Origin: Bradyrhizobium sp. CB82
GTDB taxonomy: Bacteria > Pseudomonadota > Alphaproteobacteria > Rhizobiales > Xanthobacteraceae
Reading direction: 5' to 3'
DNA: 64,000 bases
Assembly (NCBI RefSeq): GCF_029714405.1
Contig: NZ_CP121650.1
Location: 1,679,001 to 1,743,000, forward strand
The number at the start of each line of letters is the position of its first letter. The first letter of the stretch is position 1. The position numbers were made by a program, and so were the translations under genes. Positions 52,025 through 60,543 of the stretch are shown piece by piece. The notes beneath the pieces are model-generated. The model saw nothing but the letters and a program-made list of their open reading frames with translations, made no database searches and was not told the DNA's origin.

Positions 52025-53170
52025 ATGGCGTTCCTCAGCGTCGAGCAACTAGACGGTCGGGTGACCAGCGCGTCAGGAATCGCGATCGATTTCGTGCGCG
52101 ACTGGAAGCAGGCCGCATTGCGCCTGCGCGCGGGGCATCGCACGGCATTCCAGCATGATGACTGGCTCGCGGCCTGGTACGACGCATTCCGCGACGCTAC
52201 ACCGCTGATTGCTGCGATCTCGGATGCCGCGACCGGCAGCGACATCGCGCTGGTGCCGATGATCAGCCGCAGCAAAGGCGGGGTGCGCATCGTCGAGTTC
52301 GCCGATCTCGGCGTGTCCGACAACAACGCGCCGATCCTGGCGCGCGACGCCGCATGCGATGCGGCCGGCGCGCGCGCCATCGGCGATGCGCTGGTCAATG
52401 GCTTGCGCGCGTTGCCGGATCGCTTCGATCTGTTGCGCCTGCAGAAGATGCCGGCCTATGTGGGCGGCAAGCCGAACCCGCTGGTGTCGCTCGGCCGCGT
52501 CGGATCCTGCTCGCTCAACGGCAATCTGGTGCTCACGAGCGACGATTATTCGGACTACCGCACCTCGATCAAGCGCATGCAACTGCCGCGCTGCTGGCGC
52601 GTCTTCAGCCGTCACGCCGGCGCGCGTTTCGAGATCGCGACCGAGGTCGACCATGCGCTGATGTTGCTCGATGCGATGGACATCCAGCAGCAGCAACGCA
52701 TGAAGCAGCTCGGGGTCAAGTTCGTCCTCAGCGACCAGAGCCACGCAAAATTCTATCGTGACGTGGTCCGGCAGGGCGTTGCCGAAGGCTATGCGATCGT
52801 CTCTGCGCTGGTGTGCGAGGAGGGAATCATTGCGACCTCGCTGGGCCTGAGATATGGCGCGACCTATTATCTGCTGCGCACCAGCAACGCCGGCAGGCCG
52901 TGGTCGGCCTGCTCGCCGAGCCTGCTCGTGACCGAGCGAACCATGGAAAGGCTGCATCAAGTCGGCGTGCGCCGTTTCGATCTCAGCATCGGCAATCACG
53001 ACTACAAGCGCCGGTTCGGCGCCGTGCCGCTGCCGCTGACCGACGTCAGCGTCGCGCTGTCCTGGCGCGGCGTGCCCTATGTGTTGCGCGATCATGCAGC
53101 GCAGGGCGTGCGCCGCCATCCGCGGGTCGCCGCCCTTGCAAACCGCGCGATGGGCAAGGCTGCGCGCTAA
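52025..53170 (+). CDS. GNAT-fold acyltransferase of the CelD/BcsL (FemAB-like) type
   Basis: The 381-residue protein has an N-terminal FQHDDWLAAWYDAF segment and a C-terminal acyl-CoA-type domain with SALVCEEGIIATSLGLRYG, TYYLLRTSNA, SPSLLVTERTMERLHQVGV and a closing FDLSIGNHDYKRRFG. This pattern is typical of proteins once called cellulose biosynthesis CelD, encoded near exopolysaccharide genes. It probably acylates the polysaccharide or its precursor. No transmembrane segment. It ends the rightward polymerase unit, 170 bases after it. Confidence 0.88.
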   Translation: MAFLSVEQLDGRVTSASGIAIDFVRDWKQAALRLRAGHRTAFQHDDWLAAWYDAFRDATPLIAAISDAATGSDIALVPMISRSKGGVRIVEFADLGVSDNNAPILARDAACDAAGARAIGDALVNGLRALPDRFDLLRLQKMPAYVGGKPNPLVSLGRVGSCSLNGNLVLTSDDYSDYRTSIKRMQLPRCWRVFSRHAGARFEIATEVDHALMLLDAMDIQQQQRMKQLGVKFVLSDQSHAKFYRDVVRQGVAEGYAIVSALVCEEGIIATSLGLRYGATYYLLRTSNAGRPWSACSPSLLVTERTMERLHQVGVRRFDLSIGNHDYKRRFGAVPLPLTDVSVALSWRGVPYVLRDHAAQGVRRHPRVAALANRAMGKAAR

Positions 53171-53196
53171 CAAGGCTGCGCGCTAATCAGCGCGCT

Positions 53197-53331
53197 TCAC
53201 TGTCCTATGCATCCAGCGCAGTGCAGCCGGCCGCGTGAGGCGCGGAACAGGCTGCGGCAATACCAGCGCCGCGCCAGCGCCTGGACGGGCTTGCGGATCA
53301 TCTGCGCCATCAAGAGAATTTCGAAAGCCAT
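53197..53331 (-). CDS. Possible 44-residue basic protein
   Basis: An ATG at 53331 opens a 44-codon frame (MAFEILLMAQMIRKPVQALA, then RRWYCRSLFRASRGRLHCAG) ending TGA at 53197-53199. It is amphipathic at first and then basic with three cysteines. A possible ribosome-binding site (ACAGGT) is weak. I recognise no family; it could be chance. Confidence 0.25.
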   Translation of the reverse strand: MAFEILLMAQMIRKPVQALARRWYCRSLFRASRGRLHCAGCIGQ

Positions 53332-53397
53332 GACCTGTCGTTCCTGCCTCCAACAGATGGGGCGGCATCCGCGAATGAGAATGCCGCCCCGAACGCA

Positions 53398-53997
53398 TCA
53401 GCCATGCAGCTTGTTAGCGGTCTCCGCGATCACCCGTCCTTGATAGCGCGCACCGGCGAGCTCGTTGGCGCTGGGCTGACGGCTGCCGTCACCGCCCGTG
53501 ATCGTGGTGGCGCCGTAGGGCGCGCCGCCGGTCACCTCGTCCAGCTTCATCTGGCCGGCAAAACCGTAGTTCAGGCCGACAACGACCATGCCGAAGTGCA
53601 GGAGGTTGGTGATGATCGAGAACAGCGTCGTCTCCTGGCCGCCATGCTGGGTCGCGCTCGAGGAGAAGGCGCCGCCGACCTTGCCGTGCAGCGCGCCCTT
53701 GGCCCAGAGGCCGCCGGCCTGGTCCAGGAAGTTCGCCATCTGCGACGACATCCGGCCGAAGCGGGTGCCGGTGCCGACGATGATCGCGTCGTAGTTCACG
53801 AGATCATCGACCTTGGCGACTGGGGCGGCCTGGTCGAGCTTGTAGTGGGAAGCCTTGGCGACCTCGGCCGGCACGAGCTCCGGCACGCGCTTGATGTCGA
53901 CGGTCGCGCCTGCCTCGCGCGCGCCTTCGGCGACGGCATTGGCCATCGCTTCGATGTGGCCGTAGGCGGAGTAATAGAGAACGAGAACTTTAGCCAT
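53398..53997 (-). CDS. wrbA: NAD(P)H:quinone oxidoreductase WrbA
   Basis: The 199-residue flavodoxin-like protein has [16 protein letters not shown] (FMN phosphate loop), [42 protein letters not shown] and [20 protein letters not shown]: the full WrbA signature. It reduces quinones by two electrons with NAD(P)H and FMN, and protects against redox cycling. ATG 53997 follows GGAGACC. It clusters with pirin and SDR genes on the same strand. Confidence 0.97.
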   Translation of the reverse strand: MAKVLVLYYSAYGHIEAMANAVAEGAREAGATVDIKRVPELVPAEVAKASHYKLDQAAPVAKVDDLVNYDAIIVGTGTRFGRMSSQMANFLDQAGGLWAKGALHGKVGGAFSSSATQHGGQETTLFSIITNLLHFGMVVVGLNYGFAGQMKLDEVTGGAPYGATTITGGDGSRQPSANELAGARYQGRVIAETANKLHG

Positions 53998-54098
53998 GAT
54001 GGTCTCCGTGTGTGATGGGTCGAGTTAGGAAAGCTGTTCCGATGTAGATGGACACCCGGGTAGAACCCGGACATGAGGCGCTGTGAGTCCGGCCGTCG

Positions 54099-54797
54099 TT
54101 ACGCCGCGTCGACCAGCACGAGCTCTGAGTCTTCGAGTGCCGTGATCCTGAGGCTGGCCTCATCGCTGATCGCGGCGCCGTCGCGCGCATTGACGCGCAC
54201 GCCGTTGACCTCGACCGCGCCGGTGGCCGGCACGAGATAGAGGTGCCGCGATGCCTGCGGCTCGTATTCCGCGCTCTCGCCGGCCTTCAGCGTTGTCGCG
54301 AGCACGCGCGCGTTGGCGCGGATCGGCAGCGCCTCCTTGTCGGCCGCAAAGCCGCTTGCGATGGTGACGAGCTTGCCGTTGCGGTTTGCCTTCGGAAACG
54401 GTTTTGAGCCCCAGGTCGGCTGGCCGCCGCGCCCGACAGGCTCGATCCAGATCTGGAAGATCTTCGTCTTCGTCGGCTCGAGATTGTATTCGGAATGGCG
54501 GATGCCGCTTCCCGCACTCATCACCTGCACGTCGCCCGCTTCAGTGCGGCCTTTGTTGCCGAGGCTGTCCTGATGGGTGATCGCGCCCTCGCGCACATAG
54601 GTGATGATTTCCATGTTGGCGTGGGGATGAGCGGGAAAGCCGGAGTCCGGCGCGATCTCGTCGTCGTTCCAGACACGCAAGGCACCGTGTCCCATGTTGT
54701 CGGGATCGAAATGGCTGGCGAAGGAAAAATGATGCTTGGCCTTGAGCCAACCGTGGTCGGCGCCGCCGAGCTTTGCGAAAGGTCTGAGTTCGATCAT
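54099..54797 (-). CDS. Pirin-family protein (YhhW-like)
   Basis: The 232-residue bicupin has the metal-site residues in FPAHPHANMEIITYV and later GSGIRHSEYN, with the early AKHHFSFASHFDP signature. The C-terminal cupin has lost its metal motif, as in other family members. YhhW-type pirins can degrade quercetin in vitro; the cellular substrate is unknown. It lies between wrbA (101 bases) and an SDR gene (35 bases upstream), suggesting one redox or electrophile-response unit. Confidence 0.93.
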   Translation of the reverse strand: MIELRPFAKLGGADHGWLKAKHHFSFASHFDPDNMGHGALRVWNDDEIAPDSGFPAHPHANMEIITYVREGAITHQDSLGNKGRTEAGDVQVMSAGSGIRHSEYNLEPTKTKIFQIWIEPVGRGGQPTWGSKPFPKANRNGKLVTIASGFAADKEALPIRANARVLATTLKAGESAEYEPQASRHLYLVPATGAVEVNGVRVNARDGAAISDEASLRITALEDSELVLVDAA

Positions 54798-54832
54798 GTG
54801 ATGATTCCTTGCTTGAACTGCTGCGGGCCCGA

Positions 54833-55585
54833 TCAGGCGCCAAAGCCGCCGTCGACGTTGAGCACGGTGCCGGTGACGAAGGAGGCTTCCGGGCTCGCCA
54901 GGAAGACGACGCCGGCTGCGACTTCCTCGGGCCGACCGAAGCGTTGCAGCGCATGCTGCTTGCGCTGGGTTTCGGCGAACTCGCCGCCATCCTTCGGGTT
55001 CATGTCGGTGTCGATCGAACCGGGCTGCACCACGTTGACGGTGATGCCGCGCGGACCGAGATCGCGGGCTGCGCCCTTGGTGTAGCCGACCACCGCGGCC
55101 TTGGTGGCGACGTAGTCGGCAAGACCGGGGAACGAGGCGCGGTCGGCGAGCATCGAGCCGACGGTGACGATGCGGCCGCCTTCACCCATCAACTGCGAAG
55201 CGCTGCGGATCGCCGCGATCACGCCGTGCACGTTGACGGCATCGAGGCGCGCCAGCGCCGCGGTGTCGGCCTTGGGATCGTCGATGGCGCCGCCGGCGGC
55301 GACGCCGGCATTGTTGACGAGGATGTCGAGACGACCGAATTCCTTGGCGACGTCCTTGACGAGCTTTTCGACGTCGGCGGCCGATGCCTGGTCGGCCTTA
55401 AAGGCGCGCGCCTTCACGCCCCTGGCCTTCAGTTCGGCGACAACGGCGTCGGCCTTGTCGGGCGAAGCAACGTAGCTGATGGCGACGTCGGCACCTTCCT
55501 CGGCGAGAGCGCGGGCGGAGGCGGCGCCGATGCCGCGCGAGCCGCCGGTGACGAGGGCAACCTTGCCTGAGAGTTTCTTGGTCAT
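54833..55585 (-). CDS. SDR-family oxidoreductase (FabG-like)
   Basis: The 250-residue Rossmann protein has TGGSRGIG at 14-21, NNAG, Ser in VTVGSMLADR, Y-x3-K in YVATK and the closing TGTVLNVDGGFGA. It probably uses NADPH to reduce a carbonyl, substrate unknown. GGAG lies before ATG 55585. It is divergent from a LysR gene and is the likely first gene of the SDR-pirin-wrbA set. Confidence 0.94.
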   Translation of the reverse strand: MTKKLSGKVALVTGGSRGIGAASARALAEEGADVAISYVASPDKADAVVAELKARGVKARAFKADQASAADVEKLVKDVAKEFGRLDILVNNAGVAAGGAIDDPKADTAALARLDAVNVHGVIAAIRSASQLMGEGGRIVTVGSMLADRASFPGLADYVATKAAVVGYTKGAARDLGPRGITVNVVQPGSIDTDMNPKDGGEFAETQRKQHALQRFGRPEEVAAGVVFLASPEASFVTGTVLNVDGGFGA

Positions 55586-55660
55586 CGGATTTCTCCATTC
55601 CCTGAATGTCTGATGGTCCTTGGATATGTCTCCGGATGTGGTATAGAAATAGAAACTATT

Positions 55661-55675
55661 GAAACGCATTGTTTC
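55661..55675. promoter_or_regulatory. Operator-like dyad between the SDR and LysR genes
   Basis: GAAACGCATTGTTTC is a perfect GAAAC/GTTTC inverted repeat with a 5-base spacer. A further GAAAC lies 10 bases to the left, within a locally A+T-rich stretch. The position between divergent genes fits LysR binding. Confidence 0.5.
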
Positions 55676-55703
55676 CGTAAGCGTCACTGATGGGCCACAC
55701 CTC

Positions 55704-56636
55704 ATGGCAAAACTCCCGGATTTCGAGGCGCTCGCCATCTTCGCAAAAGTCGTGGAATTACGGTCCTTTGCCGCCGCCGCCGGCGAGCTTGCGATGTCGA
55801 AGGCGACCGTCTCCAAGGCGGTGACGCGGCTGGAGGAGCGTCTCGGCGCGCGGCTGTTCAACCGCACTTCGCGGCGGCTCGCGCTGACTGATGCCGGGCA
55901 CAAGCTCGCGGAGCGGGCGACGCGCTTGCTGGCCGATGGCGAGGCGGCCGAGAACGAGGCTTTGGCGCAGTCCGTCGCGCCGCGCGGGCTGGTGCGGCTC
56001 GCCGTGCCGATGACCTTCGGCGTGAAGGCGGTTGCGCCGCTCTTGCCGGAGTTCTTCCAGACCTATCCGGAGGTTTCGGTCGATCTGCATTTGAGCGATG
56101 CCACCGTCGATCTGATCGGCGAGGGCTTTGACGCCGCGCTACGCATTGCGCGGCTGCCGGATTCCTCGCTGATCGCGCGGCGGCTGTTCACCATGCCGCG
56201 CTACACGGTCGCCGCGCCGTCCTACCTCAAGCGTCACGGCCGGCCGACGCATCCGATGCATCTCGCCGAGCACAAATGCTTCAGCTACGCTTATCTCTCG
56301 ACGCCGAACGTCTGGCACTACACCAACGCGGCCGGCGAGCAGGCGAGCATCCGCCCTGCGGGCCAGCTGCGCGTCAACAACGGCGAGGCTGTGATGCCGG
56401 CACTGCTCGCAGGGCTCGGCATTGCCGATCTGCCCGAGTTCATCGTCGGCGACGCCATCGCCTCCGGCGACGTGGAGGTGATCCTGAAGGACTGGAAGCA
56501 GGCCGAAGGCGCCGTGCACCTCGTCACGCCGCCCGGCGGCCCGCGCCCCGCGCGTGTCGAAGTGCTTGCCGAGTTTCTCGCCGCGAAATTGCCGGGCACA
56601 TGCAAGCGGCAGACGAAGAAGCGCGCGAAGGAATGA
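55704..56636 (+). CDS. LysR-family transcriptional regulator
   Basis: The 310-residue protein has the winged helix (AIFAKVVELRSFAAAAGELA, ATVSKAVTRLEERLGARLFN, RTSRRLALTDAGH) and effector domain (LVRLAVPMTFGVKAVAPLLP, VDLIGEGFDAALRIARLPDS). It probably controls the divergent SDR gene and perhaps pirin and wrbA. ATG 55704 fits the domain; an upstream TTG at 55659 would add 15 residues that overlap the dyad. Confidence 0.93.
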   Translation: MAKLPDFEALAIFAKVVELRSFAAAAGELAMSKATVSKAVTRLEERLGARLFNRTSRRLALTDAGHKLAERATRLLADGEAAENEALAQSVAPRGLVRLAVPMTFGVKAVAPLLPEFFQTYPEVSVDLHLSDATVDLIGEGFDAALRIARLPDSSLIARRLFTMPRYTVAAPSYLKRHGRPTHPMHLAEHKCFSYAYLSTPNVWHYTNAAGEQASIRPAGQLRVNNGEAVMPALLAGLGIADLPEFIVGDAIASGDVEVILKDWKQAEGAVHLVTPPGGPRPARVEVLAEFLAAKLPGTCKRQTKKRAKE

Positions 56637-56663
56637 TGGTGGGCACGCTTCGCTTTGCCCACC

Positions 56664-56936
56664 CTACTGCACCGTTGCCCGTGGCACCTCCGCCCCATCT
56701 CTCGCAACTACGCGCAGGTCCGGCTTCAGCGTCTCTTCCAGCTTCGTCTTCAACTCCTGAACCCGCGGATCGCTCGAGCGTGAGGCACAGACTGAATATT
56801 GATTGACGGACTGCACCAGTGCCCGTCGCGCCTGCGGTGTTCGCGTCAGATCCGGCTTTGCCAGCCGCAGCAAGATGCCGGCGAGATTGACCAGCATCTC
56901 GTCCAGCGCAACATCGATCTTGCCAAGGTTGTTCAT
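56664..56936 (-). CDS. Hypothetical helical protein
   Basis: The 90-residue product (MNNLGKIDVALDEMLVNLAG, then LLRLAKPDLTRTPQARRALV) is mostly helical and charged, with one Cys. ATG 56936 is preceded by GGGAGAACG, a fair ribosome-binding site. The frame stays open another 77 codons upstream with partly coding-like sequence, so a longer protein cannot be excluded. I recognise no family. It converges on the LysR gene. Confidence 0.55.
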   Translation of the reverse strand: MNNLGKIDVALDEMLVNLAGILLRLAKPDLTRTPQARRALVQSVNQYSVCASRSSDPRVQELKTKLEETLKPDLRVVARDGAEVPRATVQ

Positions 56937-57114
56937 CCCGCGTTCTCCCGGAATGCCAACAGCGCGTGGCGCGAGACGTTCCTGCACGGCGAGGCGCAGG
57001 GATAACAGTTCGTAAATGTTGCCGTCGTTTGGCACCAAATGCACAGAAGGGGATACGGAGACGCCTTCGTTCGTCCGCCTCGCCGCGCTACTCTGTATGC
57101 AACAACAAAGACCG

Positions 57115-57253
57115 GCGAGGGGGCCGCCGCGATCTCTTGTGCACTGCTGCGCTTGCGCCGCTTGCACAAGTAGCGCTGCCGCGCGCTGCCTTCGCGCAAG
57201 GCTATCCCTCGCGCAACATCACCATCGCGCCGTTTGCTGCCGGGGTGGAATAG
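57115..57253 (+). pseudogene. 5' remnant of a Bug/TctC-type solute-receptor gene
   Basis: The frame reads RRDLLCTAALAPLAQVALPR, AAFAQGYPSRNIT and APFAAG, then stops at TAG 57251-57253. A signal peptide followed by YPSRNIT and PFAAG is the standard start of tripartite tricarboxylate transporter receptors. The rest of the roughly 320-residue gene is missing and its initiation codon is out of frame, so it is a relic. Confidence 0.7.
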
Positions 57254-57350
57254 GTTCCGTTCCCGCTTTCACGTTTTGTTGTTGGTCCAGAACCTTCGCA
57301 CGCCCCATTGATTGAGGAGCGTTTGAGAGAAAAATGGGAAGGATCCGGAC

Positions 57351-57704
57351 ATGCGAACAGGGCCGATTGCGCTCGGTTTGGCGCTTGCGATCGGCGGCAC
57401 GGTCGCCACGAGCGCCGTCTCTGCCCAGGAATATCGCGGCACCATGGAACAACAGATGGCCTGCACGCCGGATGTCTGGCGCCTGTGCAGCGATCAGATT
57501 CCCGATGTGAACCGCATCGTCGCCTGCCTACGGCAGAACACCCCGCAACTTTCGAGCGGATGCCGCGCCGTGTTCGAAACCAACAACCGGGCGCAGCCGC
57601 GACAACCTCCGCCGCGCGGCCGGGTCGCGCCGCGGTACAACAACGTGCCGCCGCCCGCTGCCGCGATGCCTCCGCCACGGCCTTATTACGATGACGATGA
57701 TTAG
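57351..57704 (+). CDS. Small secreted cysteine-containing, proline-rich protein
   Basis: The 117-residue protein has a signal peptide (MRTGPIALGLALAIGGTVAT, cleaved near SAQ-EY), a compact domain with four cysteines (MACTPDVWRLCSDQIPD, IVACLRQNTPQLSSGC) and a proline/arginine-rich tail ending DDDD. The cysteine spacing resembles the Cys-rich GLG1-type repeat seen in rhizobial periplasmic proteins of unknown role. GGAAGG lies before the ATG. It seems to be transcribed alone. Confidence 0.85.
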   Translation: MRTGPIALGLALAIGGTVATSAVSAQEYRGTMEQQMACTPDVWRLCSDQIPDVNRIVACLRQNTPQLSSGCRAVFETNNRAQPRQPPPRGRVAPRYNNVPPPAAAMPPPRPYYDDDD

Positions 57705-57749
57705 AGGAGAGCGTGGGCGCGAAGGTACGGTCGCAACAGCTGCGCCGTC

Positions 57750-58616
57750 TCAGTCACGACTCGTTCGGCGCTTTCTTCCTCCATCCGACGCATGTCCATG
57801 CCGGAGCACCGTCCGCAGGACGACGCCGAACAGCAATGCTGCGACCGGCCAATGGAACCAGATCTTGTGCATGCCGGTGAAAACATTGATCAGAATCAGA
57901 AAGCCCGAAACCGTGAGAGCCACCGCAATCGGGCGAGGCAGGTTCGCGAACCAATCCGAGACGAAACGCATCCCTGTGGAGGTCTCGCGTCTGTCGCCAA
58001 TCCGTAAGGCACCAGCTTCCGAGGCTGCAACTTTTTCCCCCTGGGAGATGGGGCTCCCGTCAGCTGGGAAGCCCCCACGCGCGGCGGCTCGGCCGCTCAA
58101 GGTCACGCGATAGCTGGTCACGGGAGCAACGTTCTTCATTGGGCGCTGGCCGAGACAGTCGAAGCCAACTGATAATTTGTTGTGCACCTGATCGTAGACG
58201 GAGCCGGAGATCACGACGCCACCGGGCTCGGCCAGTTCTTGCAGCCGAGCCGCGATATTGACTCCGTCGCCATAGATGTCGGAACCGTCCACCATCACGT
58301 CTCCGAGATTGATGCCGATTCGAAAACGCATCGGGTGCGCGCTCGGTGGGTCCGAATCCTGGTTGGAAATCTCCTGCTGAATCTCAACGGCGCATTGCAC
58401 GGCCTCGACGACGCTGGCGAACTCGGCGATCACCGCATCGCCCCAGGTATTCACGATTCGCCCGTCATGACGCTCCACCAGTCCCGCGATGGCCGTGCGG
58501 TAGCGGCGCAGCGTCCCCAACGTTCCCGTCTCGTCTGCTTCCATGAGGCGAGAATAGCCGTACGCATCGGCGCACAGCACCGTGGTCAGCCGTCGTTTCA
58601 CTTTGTCATCGGTCAT
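57750..58616 (-). CDS. Class III adenylate/guanylate cyclase with C-terminal membrane anchor
   Basis: The 288-residue protein has a class III catalytic domain at 1-170 with metal aspartates Asp17 (LCADAYGYSRLME) and Asp60 (NTWGDAVIAEF), and GINLGDVMVDGSDIYGDGVN then IAARLQ. After a linker comes a C-terminal pair of hydrophobic helices (about 228-275, SGFLILINVFTGMHKIW and AALLFGVVLRTVL). It makes cAMP, or less likely cGMP, at the inner membrane. The catalytic-first, membrane-last order is less usual. ATG 58616 begins the domain directly. Confidence 0.92.
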   Translation of the reverse strand: MTDDKVKRRLTTVLCADAYGYSRLMEADETGTLGTLRRYRTAIAGLVERHDGRIVNTWGDAVIAEFASVVEAVQCAVEIQQEISNQDSDPPSAHPMRFRIGINLGDVMVDGSDIYGDGVNIAARLQELAEPGGVVISGSVYDQVHNKLSVGFDCLGQRPMKNVAPVTSYRVTLSGRAAARGGFPADGSPISQGEKVAASEAGALRIGDRRETSTGMRFVSDWFANLPRPIAVALTVSGFLILINVFTGMHKIWFHWPVAALLFGVVLRTVLRHGHASDGGRKRRTSRD

Positions 58617-58912
58617 GGTCCATATGGTAGCCTCCCTAACGCTTGTGCATCAAGCATCGCATCCGGCGCCATCGTGGTTGAACGACCGGTTCTGGCCCGA
58701 GACGGTCATAACCGTCCAGCGAATGCGGTCAGCCAAGTGCCAATACGAGCGTGGCGTGAGGCACCCTTCCGGGCCAGTGCCGAGCAGCGCAACAGGTGTC
58801 ACGACGTCGTCTATGTGAGGTCATCGGGACTGTTCGGCGCGTGCCTCGACCAGAGGCGATTTGCTTGTCTTCACGCGCGCAGTTGATGGCCCCTTGAATA
58901 GGTGACATCATC

Positions 58913-59437
58913 ATGAGCATGGGTTTAGACCGCAAACCGCAGGTACGCCGGACGACGCCGCCGTCGGAAAGTGTCGTTGCGAGCTGGTATCAGAACGCCA
59001 GTTTACTCGATAGCTACAGCATTGACTTGAGTGCATCGGAACAGTCGAGCATGCGCGAGCTGGCGACGCGGACACTCGTCAATCCACCCGCGTGGCAAAA
59101 GGCGTTGATCGCGCTGCGCGACGCCATGGTCACGCCCTTTGGCATCAAAACCTCCGATACGGTCAGGACGTCCCGGGACAGCCATGAACGGGTGGACTTC
59201 TTCCCGGTGCACTGGGAGGGCAAGGACGAAATTGTGCTCGGTACGGATGATCGACACCTGGACTTCCGGCTATCTCTGCTCCGACGCCATTCTCCAATAG
59301 GCACGTTGCTCATCGCGACAACCGTTGTGCATACCCACAATGCCTTGGGCTTCACCTATCTCAACGCGATCAGGCCTTTTCATCACCTCGTGGTCAGGGC
59401 CAACCTGGCACGCTGTGCACAAACACAACTGCAGTAG
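58913..59437 (+). CDS. DUF2867 family protein
   Basis: The 174-residue protein has the DUF2867 pattern: an early [16 protein letters not shown], a central helix ([20 protein letters not shown]), [29 protein letters not shown] and a closing [23 protein letters not shown]. The fold is SRPBCC/Bet v1-like, so it may bind a hydrophobic ligand; no function is established. It is divergent from the cyclase gene, 296 bases away. Confidence 0.88.
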   Translation: MSMGLDRKPQVRRTTPPSESVVASWYQNASLLDSYSIDLSASEQSSMRELATRTLVNPPAWQKALIALRDAMVTPFGIKTSDTVRTSRDSHERVDFFPVHWEGKDEIVLGTDDRHLDFRLSLLRRHSPIGTLLIATTVVHTHNALGFTYLNAIRPFHHLVVRANLARCAQTQLQ

Positions 59438-59622
59438 AGCTGCACGGAGCAGACATTGGCGCGGAATGTGGGCAGTTCGGCTAAGCCGTCGCGCCGTGCA
59501 CCGCTAAACAGCCGTCGTCGAATTCGTTCGCAGCAACTTCAACGCTAGCCGGCAATCATCGGGAGGGGCGATGCCGGCGCAGGCGGCGACGATCGCGTGC
59601 ATCGGCTGAAGTGCGACGGCGT

Positions 59623-60078
59623 TCACTCGTTGCCAGTACGGCCGTGCCAGGGGTCCGGGCCCGGGTCGCGTCCCGCTGCAACCTCGGCCAGCCGGTCGAG
59701 GTAATGGGCCCAGCCTTCTGCGTGGCCGGCGCATTGCTCGGCACTGGGCAGGCCCGTATGGGTCAGGCGCAGCAGCGTTCCGTCCGGCTGCTCCATCAGG
59801 TCGATCTCGACCAGGCTTGATGACGGCGGCACCACCTCGCTACCGTCCCAGCCGAAGCTATAGGCGAGGCGATGCACGGGCACCACCTCGCGGAAGGACC
59901 CGCGAGCAAAGCGAGCGCCGGTGACATTGACGAGATAAAGCCCGCCGGACTGAGGCTCGACCTGCGCCTCCGTTCCCATCCACCGAAGGATCTTCTCCGG
60001 ATCAGTCAGGAACGCGAACACCGCGGCGCGCGGCGCCGGGATGTGCGTCTCGCGGCGGACGACGAGTGCCTCTTGCAT
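59623..60078 (-). CDS. SRPBCC/AHSA1-family protein
   Basis: The 151-residue protein shows the START-like fold: RRETHIPAPRAAVFAFLTDP, then WMGTEAQVEPQSGGLY, GSFREVVPVHRLAYSFGWDG and the C-terminal helix GWAHYLDRLAEVAAGR. AHSA1-like proteins bind hydrophobic ligands or have unknown roles. ATG 60078 is preceded by GGAGGAAACC. No operon partner is near. Confidence 0.9.
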   Translation of the reverse strand: MQEALVVRRETHIPAPRAAVFAFLTDPEKILRWMGTEAQVEPQSGGLYLVNVTGARFARGSFREVVPVHRLAYSFGWDGSEVVPPSSSLVEIDLMEQPDGTLLRLTHTGLPSAEQCAGHAEGWAHYLDRLAEVAAGRDPGPDPWHGRTGNE

Positions 60079-60543
60079 CGGGTTTCCTCCACGGTTGCCT
60101 CCCCGCCTGCAGCGGAGAAGGTAGGGCAAGTCTTTCCTCTAGGATAGACCCGCGAGGTAGCTGCACCAACCGCGGTGACAGACCAAGGTCGTCCGCGTTG
60201 CTGCGCTGCATGAGTCCGGATGTGTGCCCATCAGCGAAGTAGCGACACCGCTCATTGACGTACTCTCACTGGTGTTTGGTCAAAGCGGACGAGATTTGCT
60301 CACACTGAGTTCTTCGCATTTTTGACCCTGAACGGACACTCTATTGGCATATGTTGACTGCAGGGGCTCGGTGCCGAGTGCGAGCCGGGGCGCTGTCGAC
60401 ATTTGAACGGAGGTTTGAACTTAGCAGGATTTGCCATGTTCACTTTGGAACAATAGGAACAAGCGGTCTGCCCCTCAGGTTGGTTCCAAGTTGGGGACGA
60501 TCATTCTCTTGTAGGGGCGGAACCGTGGCCGAAGGCCGTCTCG
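60079..60543. other. Intergenic region upstream of the GST gene
   Basis: These 465 bases have open frames, but none with a ribosome-binding site or familiar product. The middle (60270-60345) is more A+T-rich and may hold the GST promoter. I see no RNA gene or long repeat. Confidence 0.5.

Noticed and set aside
59504..59602. A 32-codon minus-strand frame starting MHAIVAACAGIAPPDD
   Set aside because: Too short, no ribosome-binding site seen, and no family resemblance.
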